From Temnothorax longispinosus (lineage: Eukaryota; Arthropoda; Insecta; Hymenoptera; Formicidae), in assembly GCF_030848805.1 (NCBI RefSeq), contig NC_092366.1, forward strand, positions 15,938,620-16,002,619: 64,000 nucleotides of DNA, read 5' to 3'. Under the pieces are notes generated by a model that saw nothing but the letters and a program-made list of their open reading frames with translations, was not told the DNA's origin and did not search any database. Below, piece by piece: positions 35,075 to 46,634 of the stretch (positions are counted from its first letter, which is position 1; every line of letters begins with the position of its first letter). The position numbers and the translations under genes are program-made.

Positions 35075-36393
35075 AACTGAAATTTGCTGAAAATTTAATA
35101 AAATTCAATATCCGTGTTATTATTTCTCTTCATCAATTCTGTCGACTATATATATATACTATATCTTATTTTAATTTATTATTCAGATTAAGTTTTCCTT
35201 GCCGGTAATATTTATGTGCGCCAGTGTGTGAATTTTAATTTAACTCGGAGAGATTCTAATTACATTGTTTTACTCCTTTCGGTTCAATGACATATCATAA
35301 ATATATAGTTTTTTTATGCACTTTCCACGTGACCTCGATTTCTTCTTGCTTTTCTTCGTCGGCGATAATATATCGATGAAAAATCCCACATGAGCACAAT
35401 TTAATATATAAGAAACGTTCACACTTTCGCGCCGATTGATTCACACAGTTGACGCGATCGGGAAAGCAGCTTGTTACGGACTCCCCGACAATCGGCGAAC
35501 TGCGGAGAATGTCCGACGAGGGAGGGGGGACTCGGTCACCGGGAATCTTCTCGACTGCGAAGAATGCCGTCGGTCCCAAGTTTCGTGGGACCCAGATACT
35601 GTTCCGCGGGGAATAGCCAATGGGACACGTCCGAGGGAACGAGCTCGTCTCCGCTTCGTGGGGGGGCCAAAAGGCGCACACGTTCCCACCTGTTCCCCAT
35701 ATATATACGGAGGACGTGCACACACGGACGTCCTGCAAGAAATAAAAATAATTTCAGATCAAGTATAGCTCCGGCTCTCAGGGAAAATATTCCCAGTGAA
35801 ATGAAAGACTTAAGATTGAGATACGAGAGCGAGGAAAAACTGATCGGACGAACCGAATCGTTATCATCGTCAACCGGTTTTTTTTTTAAATAATGTTTCA
35901 ACCAGAGAGGAAAGAAATACGCGTTGCTTAGAACTCCGCGATACAGCATTCGTGGTGTCGCGAGTTATTTAACGAGAAAGAAAAAGAATTATTCGCGACA
36001 GAGCCGTCGCGTAATCAAAGATGCGTCTAAGGCTCTATTGGAGCACGGAGCGGCGCGCGGCGGCGGCGTGTGCGCGGCGAGCTCATTTGCGGGATATTAC
36101 ATTTTATTAATATTTGCTCGGTGTGCGCGGTAAACATTCCAAATTCACGACGGTGTGCACGGTGCTTATAGAAGCGGAGCGGAGCGCGCATAGAGAGGAG
36201 CACGTACACGCACATACCACGATTCTTCTCTCCTCTGGCTCCTTTCCCCTTAACCCGTGCCTCTCGGTTCTTCGCCGTTACGAGCCGAGCCGTGTGCTCG
36301 AAAAAGAGGAAACGCGCCAACACGGACCTCGTTCGTTCGCCGGGCGTAATTTTTTTCCCCGCTTCGCATTTCGAAAAATAGCTCTCGGAGAAC

Positions 36394-36428
36394 GCGCCGC
36401 GCCGCTCCGCGCCGCGCCGCACCGCACC
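36394..36428 (+). repeat. (GCGCC/GCACC)7 pentanucleotide repeat
   Basis: Seven 5-base units: five GCGCC-like (one GCTCC) and two GCACC. The same motif, rotated, recurs at 38955-38982. Confidence 0.8.
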
Positions 36429-37118
36429 GCAGTACGTGCACGAACGAAGGACTCGAGCGAGCGCTAAATACGCGCGTGTGATTATCCTTTTTCTCCGTGC
36501 CGGCGTTTTATGGAGGAGAGAGCGTACGTACGGAAATATTTAAGGTCTGATGTACGGGGGGACGTTTTGTATAGAGGACGCGAGGAGAGCTAGGAAACAA
36601 CGTGATTTGCGAGGTAACGCTTTTCAGACCCCGGGCCCCGCCGCGCGCGCAAAGTCGAGGACGACGCGCCGCGCGCCGTTGTCCTTCGCGCGCATCGCCC
36701 TTTACTTTATTCCCGTGATGAAACAATTTTCGACATTAACTGGGTTTCCTCACGGCCGCCTTCGCGACGGGGCACGGCGCGAAATTGCGACGTCCAGTCG
36801 GAGAACGCGAAGGTAATGGCTCGTGTAAAAGAACTGATTAATTTCAGCAAAAATTGCGACATGTTCTTAAACGTTTGCGACCATTTTCTAGAAATCTATG
36901 ACGACGTACGCTTTTATAAATCTGTCGCGTCGTGTCTGACGACCATTCGACCAGCGCTTTCGCGACATGGTCCATAATATCGCGTTGCCTGCGAACCGGT
37001 CGTCGGGATTGTGTGCGGCGCGGCGCGGCGGCGTGCCGCGCGGCGAACAATTTTTGATATACGCGCCGCACACAAAAGGGGGCCATTCAGTCAATCCCGA
37101 AACGATCTCTCCCGATAG

Positions 37119-37129
37119 CCCCCCCCCCC
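37119..37129 (+). repeat. C11 mononucleotide run
   Basis: Eleven consecutive C; third of the four such runs in the window. Confidence 0.85.
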
Positions 37130-37750
37130 GCTCGTTTCGCGAGACGAGTCGCGACGGCAATTAGATCGGGGACGTCTCTTTATTACCGCGCCTGTTTTGC
37201 GACGAGTCAAACAAGTTATTCGGCGCGTAGAGAGTATTCCAACTACCGGCAACGTAGTTGAAAATAGTGGAAGCGTTGCGAGTAACGACCGTATAAATTC
37301 CGCGGGATTGCCCGATGCGCGTTCGTTATGTGTGCCAGCTAGCGTGAGGAAGAGGACGAGCCGGGAAAAGAAAAAAGAGGCGCCGGGACGATGCGCGCGG
37401 GCGGATGGCGCGGCGATGGCGGGGCGGGGGGTGTTTGAAAAGTTGAAGAAAAACCGTGGTGGTGTTTACCGGAGCCGCGGGTGGAAAAACTTTTCAGACG
37501 GCGGCTTTTGAATGGTCGTCGATCGTTCGCCGAACACTCCGCCGCGCCACGCCGCGTTGCCCGGTTTCACAACGCGCGGATTTACCGAGCGTATTTTTTC
37601 ACGTGAGAGAGAAAAAGAGAAAGATATAGAGCTCGCGTGCGCGCGCGCCTCTCTCTTCTTTTTTTGCGCTTTATTTTTATCGGTAAATTCGTCGTAAATT
37701 TATCGAGTACCATTTATCGCGGCGGCACGCTCCGCGCGAACGAAAGTGAC

Positions 37751-38880
37751 TTGGTAAAAAAAAAAGGAACAAAAAAGTAAAACTCGCTCGGCCTTTCGAT
37801 ATAGCTACTTTAAAAATGTCGCGATAAGCGCGTTACGCGCTAATTAAGATGGGGAATTAACGGGCTCTCCGATTGCGGAGGTTAACATCGGCAGTGATAT
37901 TTCCTGCGCGAGATCGCCTTATTGCCTCTCGCGGACCTTACGATTATAAATAACTCGGGCGCAATTACCTTCGTCGCTAATCGCGCTATTTAACGAAAGT
38001 ATGATAAACCACGTTTTCGTAATTAAGTAAAATTTGCACACTTAACTGCTTAGCCGGTTTATGGAGGATCATGCATGACTTCTATCTTATGAATTATGTA
38101 TTATGCGCAAAATGCGTTTGTAAATGCGTCGAAAATTATGCATCCAATTACGTACAGCGCAACGAATTTTTCTTTATATCAATTGTTCTTATAGTTCATG
38201 GTAAGTACATAACTAATGATTGCAAAACCATGTAGACGCGTGCTCGTTGGTGCCTAATTATCGCGTTTCCCCGAATCGGAGCCCGAGGGTACTAATTAGC
38301 AATTATCCATTTGATCTGCCATACTTCCTGACGTAGATACCGCGGCGAGAAAAAGTTCATCGATCCGGCGAATTCGTCTCGTTAACCTGATTTAGGAAAA
38401 TCGTTCGTATCGCTGGTCGCGTCAATCTGATCCGTTGCGAAAACGCGAAACGTTTGACCGTAATCGACAAAAAAAATCTCATTCGACAGTTAAGTCGGTC
38501 GTAAAAAGTACAGATGATCCCGCGTGTTCATTGGCCCTTTCCAGTTCGAAAACGATTCTACGTGTGCGATGAAGTTTATTTCGTTCGTTCGTCTCTTCAA
38601 GGTCGCGGCATAATTCTGTTGCGACTTACGAACTCCTTGTGATTGTTTGTAATGTTTGTCGCGTCATTATCACGATGTAGCGAACGACACAAGTGGAATT
38701 AGCGATGTACATAGACTTATCTCGCGAAGTGATGACTACGCAAGTGGCTCACGCGCCTCTTGGAACGGCATAAACGATCGATTATTTGATTACGATTAAT
38801 TTCCATTATCGTGCCATCGACATAATTCGATTCCTATTAGCCTCGACCGACGGGATAATGTCGCGGCTAATAAGAACGCC
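37751..38880. other. Balanced non-repetitive stretch, motif-rich
   Basis: No open frame and no simple repeats, but varied, balanced sequence with four TAATTA words (37841, 38020, 38255, 38293) and one TCAAGGTCG (38597). The texture resembles conserved non-coding enhancer DNA more than decayed repeat. This is an impression that only cross-species alignment can test. Confidence 0.4.
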
Positions 38881-38954
38881 ATTATCGGCGCCTGCTGGAG
38901 AACGCGCGGCCGGAGGACGCGCGAACCGGCGCCTCTGGAGGAGCGTGCGACCCG

Positions 38955-38982
38955 CCGCGTCCGCGCCGCGCCGCGCCGCGCC
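38955..38982 (+). repeat. (CCGCG)n pentanucleotide repeat
   Basis: Four perfect CCGCG units at 38961-38980 with a fifth just upstream. This is a rotation of the GCGCC unit seen at 36394-36428. Confidence 0.8.
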
Positions 38983-39388
38983 GTCCGGAATCCCGGGGAG
39001 GTGTATCTCTTAATGAAGCGAAGAGGCGACGAGGCGACGATGAGATAGCCCGGCCGTTTGAGTTTTCGATCGGGCGGGACGAGATAATGCGATTAACGCC
39101 ATGCAAAATTGGACCTCTTTGAGCAACGTGTCGTTCGGTCGGCGATGCAACGCTGTTACCGCGGGAAAGGGCGAGCGCGCAATAACGTCGCCTGGCGCTG
39201 CCGTGTACCTACGTGTACCTTCCAGGCACACGGTCAAAGTGGTGGCGATTTTTAGGGAAATTTGCAAACGAGAGAATTCACGCTTGAAATTTCAGCCGGC
39301 TAATCGGCGCGAAAAGGGAGATCGACTGACGGAGATATCTGGTTTACGATAATTGCCCCGTGCACTTTTTTATACCTGAGGAAATTTC

Positions 39389-39409
39389 TTTTTTTTTTTT
39401 TTTTTTTTT
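39389..39409 (+). repeat. T21 mononucleotide run
   Basis: Twenty-one consecutive T, the longest homopolymer in the window. On the minus strand it is A21, which could be an old retroposed tail, but no associated element was identified. Confidence 0.85.
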
Positions 39410-40446
39410 ACGTTGGTTTGTCGTTATTCCGTTCATTTGTGGACGCTGGACGTCGCGCAGATTCCGATACCACCGGAACGCGCGTCTTTCGCTCTGCTTT
39501 CCGCGGCGAAAAGGTCAACCATGGGATGCGTAGTTAGCTTTGAACTGTACTTTGGTTTGCACGTTTATATTTTGCACGCGTGGTTGTTAAAATATTAAAA
39601 GGATTAAGAAGGACACAAGGAAATGCATTATTGTAAAATTTTTTTATTACACCGTGTAAGCAGCTTTATGAATATCCTCATGTGGAAAATGTCACTGCAG
39701 TAATGAGCACAGAGGTGAACGAAAATAACGAAATAATGGTGAACAAAAATAAAGTTCTTATTAAGTACAACAGGCGAAATATTGGAAAATTTAAATAGCC
39801 GCTCTGCGCTTATCATCCGCATCCGTGAATTCTCGATAAACTTTATTTTGTATAATTTTACGCGTGTGATCAAGCGAGCGAAGATAAGACGGAGAAGACA
39901 ACGAATAAAGAAGCGAATCTACGAATTCTACGAGCGGTGATGGAAAAAAGCAATCGCGCGAACGAGTCCGCGACGAGTGTAGCATTCCCGGTGTGGGAGT
40001 GAACGATTGGTTGTGTAACGTACGAGGTTGGCAGCGGTACGGCGGAAACGCGGCGTAATTCTGCGATAGAGTCGCGACCCGCCATCCGCGCGGGGGCTCG
40101 CAAATGGAACCTTTAATACGCGGCCATTGTAAGTTAGATTGGAATCGCCGGCGCGGTGGCGATGCCGCGGCCATCGGCCAGGACCGCCATCGCGAAAAAG
40201 AGAGAGCCCCACGATGACGACACAGATTGAAAGTGTCCCGCGTGCGACGTGAGCCGTGGCCGGCGGCATCGTCTCTCCCGCGTGTCGCTCGATCGAGACG
40301 ATCGGGGTGACCCATTGGTTGCGATTCACTCAGCACAGAAGCACGGGGTTAACGCGGAAGAGAGGTATGGCCTACAAAAATACAGATTTCCAATAACCGA
40401 TAGCGGTTGTCTCGCTCGCACCCGCCGTTCATCGACACCCCCCGCG

Positions 40447-40449
<3 letters not shown>

Positions 40450-40485
<36 letters not shown>
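40450..40485 (+). repeat. (CT)n dinucleotide repeat
   Basis: About 17 uninterrupted CT units, then TT and a further CTCTCTCTC. The complement is a GAGA array. Homopurine/homopyrimidine mirror symmetry makes it H-DNA-prone. Confidence 0.85.
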
Positions 40486-40495
<10 letters not shown>

Positions 40496-40930
40496 CCGCC
40501 TGGACCGGACACAGAAACAATACAGCATGCGCGAAAGGGTGCCTTCTCCTCCCCGGCCCACCGCTATCTCCCTTCGTCTCGGTCTCTCGTTTCACTCGGT
40601 GCGTCATTCTTTTCCCGCGAGCCGGCGCACTCACCCGCCTCTCTCCATTCCTCCAATGGGCAGGCTTTTTTTTATTTTCTCGGGCCTCGATCCGTACGAT
40701 CCGTGTGTATACAATGGGACCACGTGTTTAAGGTCCTCCGTCCAAACAAACGGACGAACGCTCTCTCCACTTCTCTCTTTCTCTATCTTTCTCTGCATCT
40801 CGCTTTTCTCTCCTTTTCTCTCGCACCCTCCATTTTCACCGATTCTTCGTGATACCGTCCCTCCCCGTCCTCTTCTCTTCCAGCTTCTCGCTCCTGTATC
40901 TTTCTCCCGTGCGTATTCCTGCTTGCTCTT

Positions 40931-40951
40931 CCCTCCCCACCCTCCCCACCC
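40931..40951 (-). repeat. G-quadruplex-type motif on the minus strand
   Basis: The + strand has five C-tracts (C3, C4, C3, C4, C3), each separated by exactly one base (T, A, T, A). The minus strand is therefore a near-ideal quadruplex sequence with single-base loops, the most stable loop class known. It is internally a 9-base tandem duplication of CCCTCCCCA. Confidence 0.85.
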
Positions 40952-41200
40952 TCTCTCTTTATTCTCTGTGTCTCCATAGTTCGCACGACGATTAATAAAC
41001 CATTGATTGGATTGACACCGATATCGGGAGCGTTGTTCGAGGTGAATGAGAAAGCCGGTGGTTCCTCGATCACCCGCGCGTTCTTCAATGTTTCTTCCTT
41101 CCCCTCCGGTTATCTCCATCGGCCATCCTTCCTCGCTATTTGTCACTGCCGCAGTCTCAAATGTGGTTTAATGACGATTTATCACCACTGGCTATTCTCG

Positions 41201-41640
41201 TAAAAGCTGTAGTAAAAGACGCCATATCTGAGTTTACTCGTAATATATTATACGAGCCATACACAAGAGAAATTATATCATACATGTTAATCGGAAGTTT
41301 ATAAAATATTTTGTTACTGATAAATGCAAAAATAATTTAATTTAATTGTTAATAAGATTTTTCTTCATACACTTGTAGGAATGCAATTCAAATATCATCC
41401 GAGTGTTAAAAATGATATAAATTACAACACAGAAACATTTTAAAGTTCATATTTGTATAATAGAACGCATAAATTCAACGTGTCAAGTTATTTGAAGCAA
41501 AAAGGATCTGTGTTTCTCTTATAAACAGAAATTATACGCGCATTACGGAAGTCTGTCAGAGAGTTAAACAGACACATTCGTTTAGATTTAATTATCATAT
41601 CTCGATCAGGGGCGCTCGTAAATAAAGTTCCATCAACGTT
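41201..41640. other. AT-rich non-coding stretch
   Basis: AT-rich, stop-dense, no repeat or motif of note. Nothing was recognised. Confidence 0.6.
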
Positions 41641-42272
41641 TCGGGCGCATTTCTGGCGATCTGCAGCGTAATTCTGAGACAATGCGGGCGGGCGGCAAGA
41701 GGAGCAATAAAGCACGGGCGTTTAGCGCGGTGCCAATTTCACAGGTGCACGGTTCTCGAAATGGGCCGAGCCGCGTTACCATAGGGGATTCGCAGGAGCC
41801 GACGGAACGTACGGCTGTGCGTAATATCGGTCATTGACAGCGATAGTGTTCCGCAACGTTCCGTAGAATGTGCGTTCACGGTCACGCACGTATATACCGG
41901 GTGACGTTAATGCTGACCCATTAATGAAGATAGACCGCCGTCGACGTGGAATTTGGATCGCCGGTGGATCGAATCGACCGATGAACAAAGCGTCGCCTGC
42001 TCTCGCCCGGTGAACGCGATGCGGGAAGATGTAGATCTCAATTCTTCCGCGAATTCGATACACGTTCTCGACTGCGCTTCGTTTTCCAAGTGAAAATCGA
42101 GGAAAAGTGAGAGAGAGAATTAAAAGCGGTCACTTCTTCACTACGTGCAGAGAGAGATATCGGTGCGCGGTACGAAATTGTGAGGAAGTTTTCAACCAGA
42201 ACAAAATTCATAGCTGTCTCTTGAATTTCGTTCTCTTCCGACGCGGGTCGTCGAGGCGTATTTCTGATGTAC

Positions 42273-42296
42273 ACGACGTTCCCTACGACGTTTCCT
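42273..42296 (+). repeat. 12-bp tandem duplication
   Basis: ACGACGTTCCCT is followed directly by ACGACGTTTCCT (one mismatch), then by a partial third copy ACAACG. Confidence 0.7.
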
Positions 42297-42508
42297 ACAA
42301 CGATCCGGCGATATCTCATGGGTCATCGTGTCAGGAGGAATTAGAGCACGTGGGAGTCTCGTGTCGAACGGTCGTGAAATTGCATACCTACCGGTACGAT
42401 CCACCCAGTATGCAGTTTGGTTGCACGTATGCGGCTGTTAACGTGGCACGCGTATGCACAGTAGCATTGGACCAACGGGACTCGGGGTGAGAAGGGGGGA
42501 GGAGGAGA

Positions 42509-42530
42509 GGGGGAGGGGTGGGTTCGGGGG
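42509..42530 (+). repeat. G-quadruplex-type motif
   Basis: G5-A-G4-T-G3-TTC-G5, with loops of 1, 1 and 3 bases. Another G6 lies at 42494-42499. Confidence 0.8.
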
Positions 42531-42700
42531 CGAGGTCCGAGCGAAGGGGGTCAATGCGCGTTAATTGATCCAGTGTCAAGGTCAAACCTCTCTCGCGCGT
42601 CATCGCATTATCATCGATTATTGGACGTATCCCCCTGGTCAGTTCTCAGAGAGCCCAGTCCGCCGCGAAGTGTACAGAATCGATAGCGGATGGATCGATA

Positions 42701-43200
42701 AGATGACGATGTTAATCCCGGCTTTAATAGCAATGTGCTGATATGATTAGTTTCAAGCGAATGTGCCACCGAATGTGGCTGCTCCTCTTGTGTCGTGATT
42801 GATCTATTTGACGTTTAATTGCGCTTACGATTAATCCGCGATGCGGACTACAATGGATTTTATTAATCGAAATAGAGTTTGATCTCTTTGAGCTAAAAAT
42901 ATTTCGAAATATCCTTTGTCTGATAACTGTCTGCATTCCCCTGGCAGGGATAGAAACTATTCTTTCCGCTCGACGAAAATATCGACGAGTGAAATTGTGT
43001 TGTTTTCCCGGTTGATTTTAACATACTTTTCGTCGTACAAATTACCCTTGTGCCTTACTAACAGTTCTTAATTGAAGACTCTTAATTAGAAATAATTATT
43101 TCTAAAAATACAAGAACTTAGATTTATTTCTTATAATTATTTTTAAACACGAGCATTGTGGATTATACACCTACGCTGGGGTGTTATGTAGGACTCAGCT
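42701..43200. other. AT-rich non-coding stretch
   Basis: AT-rich with frequent stops. No repeat, RNA gene or coding signal was recognised. Confidence 0.6.
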
Positions 43201-43568
43201 TTCAGCTTTAATCCTGCAGACGGGTTTCGATACGTCAGGGTGATCTCCCGATTGAATCCCACGTGGCGCACATCCGTCACGACGAAGGTCGCGGATTACG
43301 GTCGGAGAGCGTGGCCGGGAGTGGGCGGGTCGGCGAAAAGCGAAGAAAAGAAAACGCGGTGTGCAGAGGCGTACCGCCAGCGGTCGCCGCAATAAATCGG
43401 TCAGACCGTGCCGTCGCTCGCCCCTGCGTGGACACAGTTTCCCGTCCCGTCGTGTGCCGTCCGATTTTTTTTTCCCCCCCGATGTCAGCTGCGGCATCGA
43501 TTCCAAAACGAACGGCACGAGACGAGTGGATGTCGCGCATGGCCGTGAAGAGAACGGAGAAAAAGTGC

Positions 43569-43636
43569 GAGAGAGAATGAGAGAGAGAGAGAGAGAAAGC
43601 GATGAGGGAGAGCGAGAGAGAGAGAGCGGGAGAGAG
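43569..43636 (+). repeat. GAGA purine tract
   Basis: Nearly all GA dinucleotides over about 68 bp with short interruptions (AAGCGATG, AGCG, CGGG). It is a dense array of GAGAG words. Confidence 0.75.
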
Positions 43637-43886
43637 ACGATATGCGTGTTATATGCGAGAGCGTGTTAGCGACTTGCGCAATGGCCGTAGAATCGGTCGA
43701 AAACGAAAGTAAATGACGTGGCTGGATGCGGCCGGCAGACGGACAATAACCAATCATGTGCAATTAACCTGTGACACCATGACACCTAAATACTCCCGGA
43801 CACCTATATAGCGGTTATGTTCCCATTATGTGGCCGTATCGACACGTGTTCCGTGCCGCACGCTACGCAACGCAACGCCGGGGCAC

Positions 43887-43907
43887 ACGCCGCACGCCGC
43901 ACGCCGC
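43887..43907 (+). repeat. (ACGCCGC)3 heptanucleotide repeat
   Basis: Three perfect tandem copies of the 7-base unit, followed by GTCGCGCG. Confidence 0.8.
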
Positions 43908-44130
43908 GTCGCGCGCTGCCATGCCGGCACACATTCGCGCATTGTGCGATACGTCGTCGGCCGTCCGCGTATAGACGGCCCCCGCGTGTATATGTACGCT
44001 GGACATATTGATACACAGTTTGATACACACCCGATTACATAATAGGCCTATATCGCGGCGCGGATCGGGCTCGGGGTTGGCGCCGAGGCGAGCCGGCTTC
44101 AATGATCCGATTTAACCGACTACGATCCAG

Positions 44131-46570
44131 ACGAGAAGCTCGTATGACTCGATCGTTCACTGTATCTTTCTTTAATCAGGGCATTCGGATTTTTTGTACA
44201 TGATGATTAGAAACCTAATTTTAGCTCGCGATAACGAGTGTCTCGTTAAGAAGTGGGTAAACAGCAAGATACCTTTATCACCATTACGAGACGTACAGTG
44301 AAATTGCTCTTGATTTTGACGATAAAAATTTTTTATGATCTTAAAACGAACACTCGTAAGAGCGTTTCAATTTCAAGCGACATTTCGCCGGGACGAAATT
44401 TGCGCGGAGAAACGCTTTGCACCAGTCCGAATAAATTTCCGTTTGAAGTTCGTAAATTGGATACCTGTGTAAGGTCAAAGGTGAGAATTTTGGGTCGGGA
44501 CCTCAACTCGTGTTTTGGAGCAACCTGCTAGCCTTTCCGGTGACCCCTCGTCAAACAAGTCCCAGATCGATTTACCTCAAGAGTAGCTTCCCTCCAGTCG
44601 CCCGACGGTCGTCCGTGGGTCCCAAGCAACCGGTTCTTCGCTGGGGGTCTTCGAGCAGCTCTCTCCAGCAAAAATGGATTTGCAGTTCGCGTCTACGTAG
44701 TATTGATGCGCCGCTAAAAGACTTAGCTTTATTCATTAGGGAAATATTCTCACGATAGAGCTGCGGCTCCGATCGTAAGGAAGCTGACATCATTGCCGTG
44801 GGACTTTATCCGCGTTTGATAGCCACAACGGAGTTATAGCCAAGACACACGTCGCTTGCTGGAAGATTCATGGAAAGAATGATGGAAGGAGGCTGCGCAA
44901 GAGTTTCTGCATACGAAATCGTGGGATTTTCGCCAATGAAACTCCTCCTCCAACGATTTCTCTATACAACTCGGCACATCTGTCTGCCGAGGATGAACAA
45001 AGCTTTGAAGTGAGGCTCTAAACTGATTGTTTGATCGCGGAACGTCGGGTTGAATACTCCAGCATTAAATCAGACAGCGGGCCTTCGTCGGACGAGAATC
45101 GTGCTGAATCCAGCTTATCGCCGGTAGCTAATGTCGGGAGATATTGTTACGAAACGTGTAATTATGAATGATTATAAATTCAGTGAGATGTATGTGTAGA
45201 GGTGTTACTTGCCGCGACCTTTGGCAGGGGGAAACGCGCGGAGGAAGTTGCGCGCTTGCTATTTCAGCGCGCCGACCTCAAAACGTTCGTCAAGCGTTTG
45301 GTCGGGCTGCGATTTAACTTCTGAAAAGACTGACGTCAAACGAAACTTTCGGGCGGTTGGAGAAAGAGAGATGGGGAGATAGTCTCGGAAATCGCTCGCG
45401 GAAAACTGTTACAGACATGTCGCGAGACGCCGCTAAGCGGAACTTGATAACCGGCTTGCACGTTTCGAATGCGAAAACACAGGGATGCGTGACAGTTCTC
45501 GGGGAACTTTCCAGTTGGAAATTTACTTCGCAACAAGGTAAATAGCTTTTTGCCCGCGTAACAACTTAATAAATGTCACGCCGCGCTCGCCGCGCGGCAC
45601 TCGCGCGGCTCTTTGCGAGAGCTACGTAGAGGGCTGGATAGGGGGGAGGGGACCTACGGGGGCACGATTTTTGAATTCATTTGCGATGCTTAATATGAAT
45701 TACAATCGCGGCTCCTTGCAGCGGTATATTTTTGTCCCTCGTTTCGCGCGAGTTTTTGCTTCCGTTGCAAAGATGTATCACCTCGGGGGTGAGAGGGAGG
45801 GAGAAGAGGTAGGATATGTTTTGCATCCAGCGCACTTCAGCTGATCGCGTTTATTCGCTGCAGGAAGACAGTTACACGCATAAAGACGTTTTCTGTCACA
45901 GCCACCCGTTTTAGCGCTCTTCAACGGTATATTATAACGATTAGAGTTATTAACCCTAGAGAGATATACGCCGGGGCTACTTTTGGCTGCGTACGCGCGC
46001 CACCAAGAAGGCCATTTTTTGTCCTTGGACGTTATAAAAGAGGAAAATTGCTCGCGTCACATAACTCTGCTGGTTTATTGCTGTTATATTACATTCGCGG
46101 GTATAAAGAACAATCATACGTATGAAGTAAGAGTCTACTGGCGTTGAGATGAAGTTATCACGAAATGTGCGTTGCATAATTTGCAATCAAGAGCTGTGGA
46201 ATATCTTTTTCTAGTTTTTTTTTTTCGACGTGTTGCTAGGATTACTTGTTGAAATTAAGTTGATGATAACACTCGGTGAACGAACGTGAGATTATGCGCG
46301 TAAAATTGTTCTCTACATTAATTTTTCTGTAAAGCGCAAGCTTTATATCCTTAGAAATATATTACATATTGTTGGAAGTAGTATTAAGATTACTAGAAAT
46401 ATTAACATTGCCCGCTTTTATCTCTCGACTTCATAAAATTTTCGTACCGAACCGCATTAATCGCACAAATCCAGCATCGTATTTATTTCAAATTGCGGTA
46501 GAAACGTTTTTAGAACAAAATGATATCGTTTGCAATTGTAAAATGCAGCTAAACATCTCATAATTGTACT
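44131..46570. other. Mixed non-coding stretch
   Basis: Balanced DNA with AT-rich patches (44160-44360, 46190-46560). A DR1-like nuclear receptor word AGGTCAAAGGTGA lies at 44472, and a small hairpin (GCGCGCT/AGCGCGC) at 45250-45272. A TATAAAAG word lies at 46033. No frame over 95 codons and no domain. Confidence 0.5.
44472..44484 (+). promoter_or_regulatory. DR1-like nuclear receptor site
   Basis: AGGTCA, one A, then AGGTGA is a direct repeat with 1-base spacing and one mismatch to the AGGTCA consensus. This is the class bound by HNF4/USP-type receptors. It is a short motif, so occurrence by chance in 64 kb is quite possible. No promoter is known nearby. Confidence 0.2.
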
Positions 46571-46618
46571 ATAAATGGGCTTCCGTCAATTTCGGCGAGA
46601 CAGAAGATCTGCAAGGTT

Positions 46619-46634
46619 CTGCAGAATTCTGCAG
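46619..46634. repeat. 16-bp perfect palindrome CTGCAGAATTCTGCAG
   Basis: Fully self-complementary over 16 bases with no spacer. It is embedded in a local CTGCA-rich sequence, where GTTCTGCAG and TTCTGCAGG recur. Confidence 0.75.

Larger units (their letters stand above)
26601..35400. other. Long AT-rich non-coding stretch (8.8 kb)
   Basis: This is the longest quiet region, with no CpG-rich block. Frames over 70 codons are rare and AT-driven, and none has a known domain. Local features are an AT inverted repeat at 27523-27556, a purine-rich tract at 33151-33205, a 7-bp inverted repeat at 34339-34360, and a GA microsatellite at 35052-35074. A consensus FTZ-F1/NR5A word TCAAGGTCA lies at 28229. 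It could be intron or intergenic. Confidence 0.6.
35401..37750. other. CpG-rich block with pentanucleotide and C11 repeats
   Basis: GC-rich with many CpG. It holds (GCGCC)-type pentamers at 36394-36428, their complement (GCGGC)3 at 37015-37029 and a C11 run at 37119-37129. An inverted repeat AGGACGT/ACGTCCT lies near 35714-35737. Open frames of up to 147 codons overlap on both strands and are Arg/Pro/Ala-rich, with no domain. A promoter/5' UTR role is possible but not shown. Confidence 0.55.
38881..39920. other. CpG-rich block grading into AT-rich DNA
   Basis: CpG-rich to about 39350, with (CCGCG)n at 38955-38982. A T21 run (39389-39409) marks the transition. AT-rich from about 39590. Frames under 90 codons, none recognised. 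Confidence 0.55.
39921..41200. other. GC-rich block with polypyrimidine half
   Basis: CpG-rich to about 40430, then strongly C/T-rich on the + strand to about 40975, including (CT)n and a very clear C-tract motif. Long frames (up to 190 codons at 40407-40979 and 181 at 39791-40336 minus) are compositional. No exon is supported. Confidence 0.6.
41641..42700. other. Moderately GC-rich non-coding block
   Basis: Includes a 12-bp tandem duplication at 42273-42296, a strong G-quadruplex motif at 42509-42530 and a TCAAGGTCA word at 42576. Frames of up to 127 codons (42107-42490 +) have no recognised domain. Confidence 0.5.
43201..44130. other. CpG-rich block with GAGA tract
   Basis: CpG-rich, with a purine-rich GAGA tract at 43569-43636 and the 7-base unit ACGCCGC repeated three times at 43887-43907. 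Overlapping frames of about 60-110 codons are low-complexity. Confidence 0.6.

Noticed and set aside
46033..46040. TATAAAAG word as possible core promoter (also at 54337)
   Set aside because: No initiator at the right spacing and no downstream coding sequence; such words are expected by chance.
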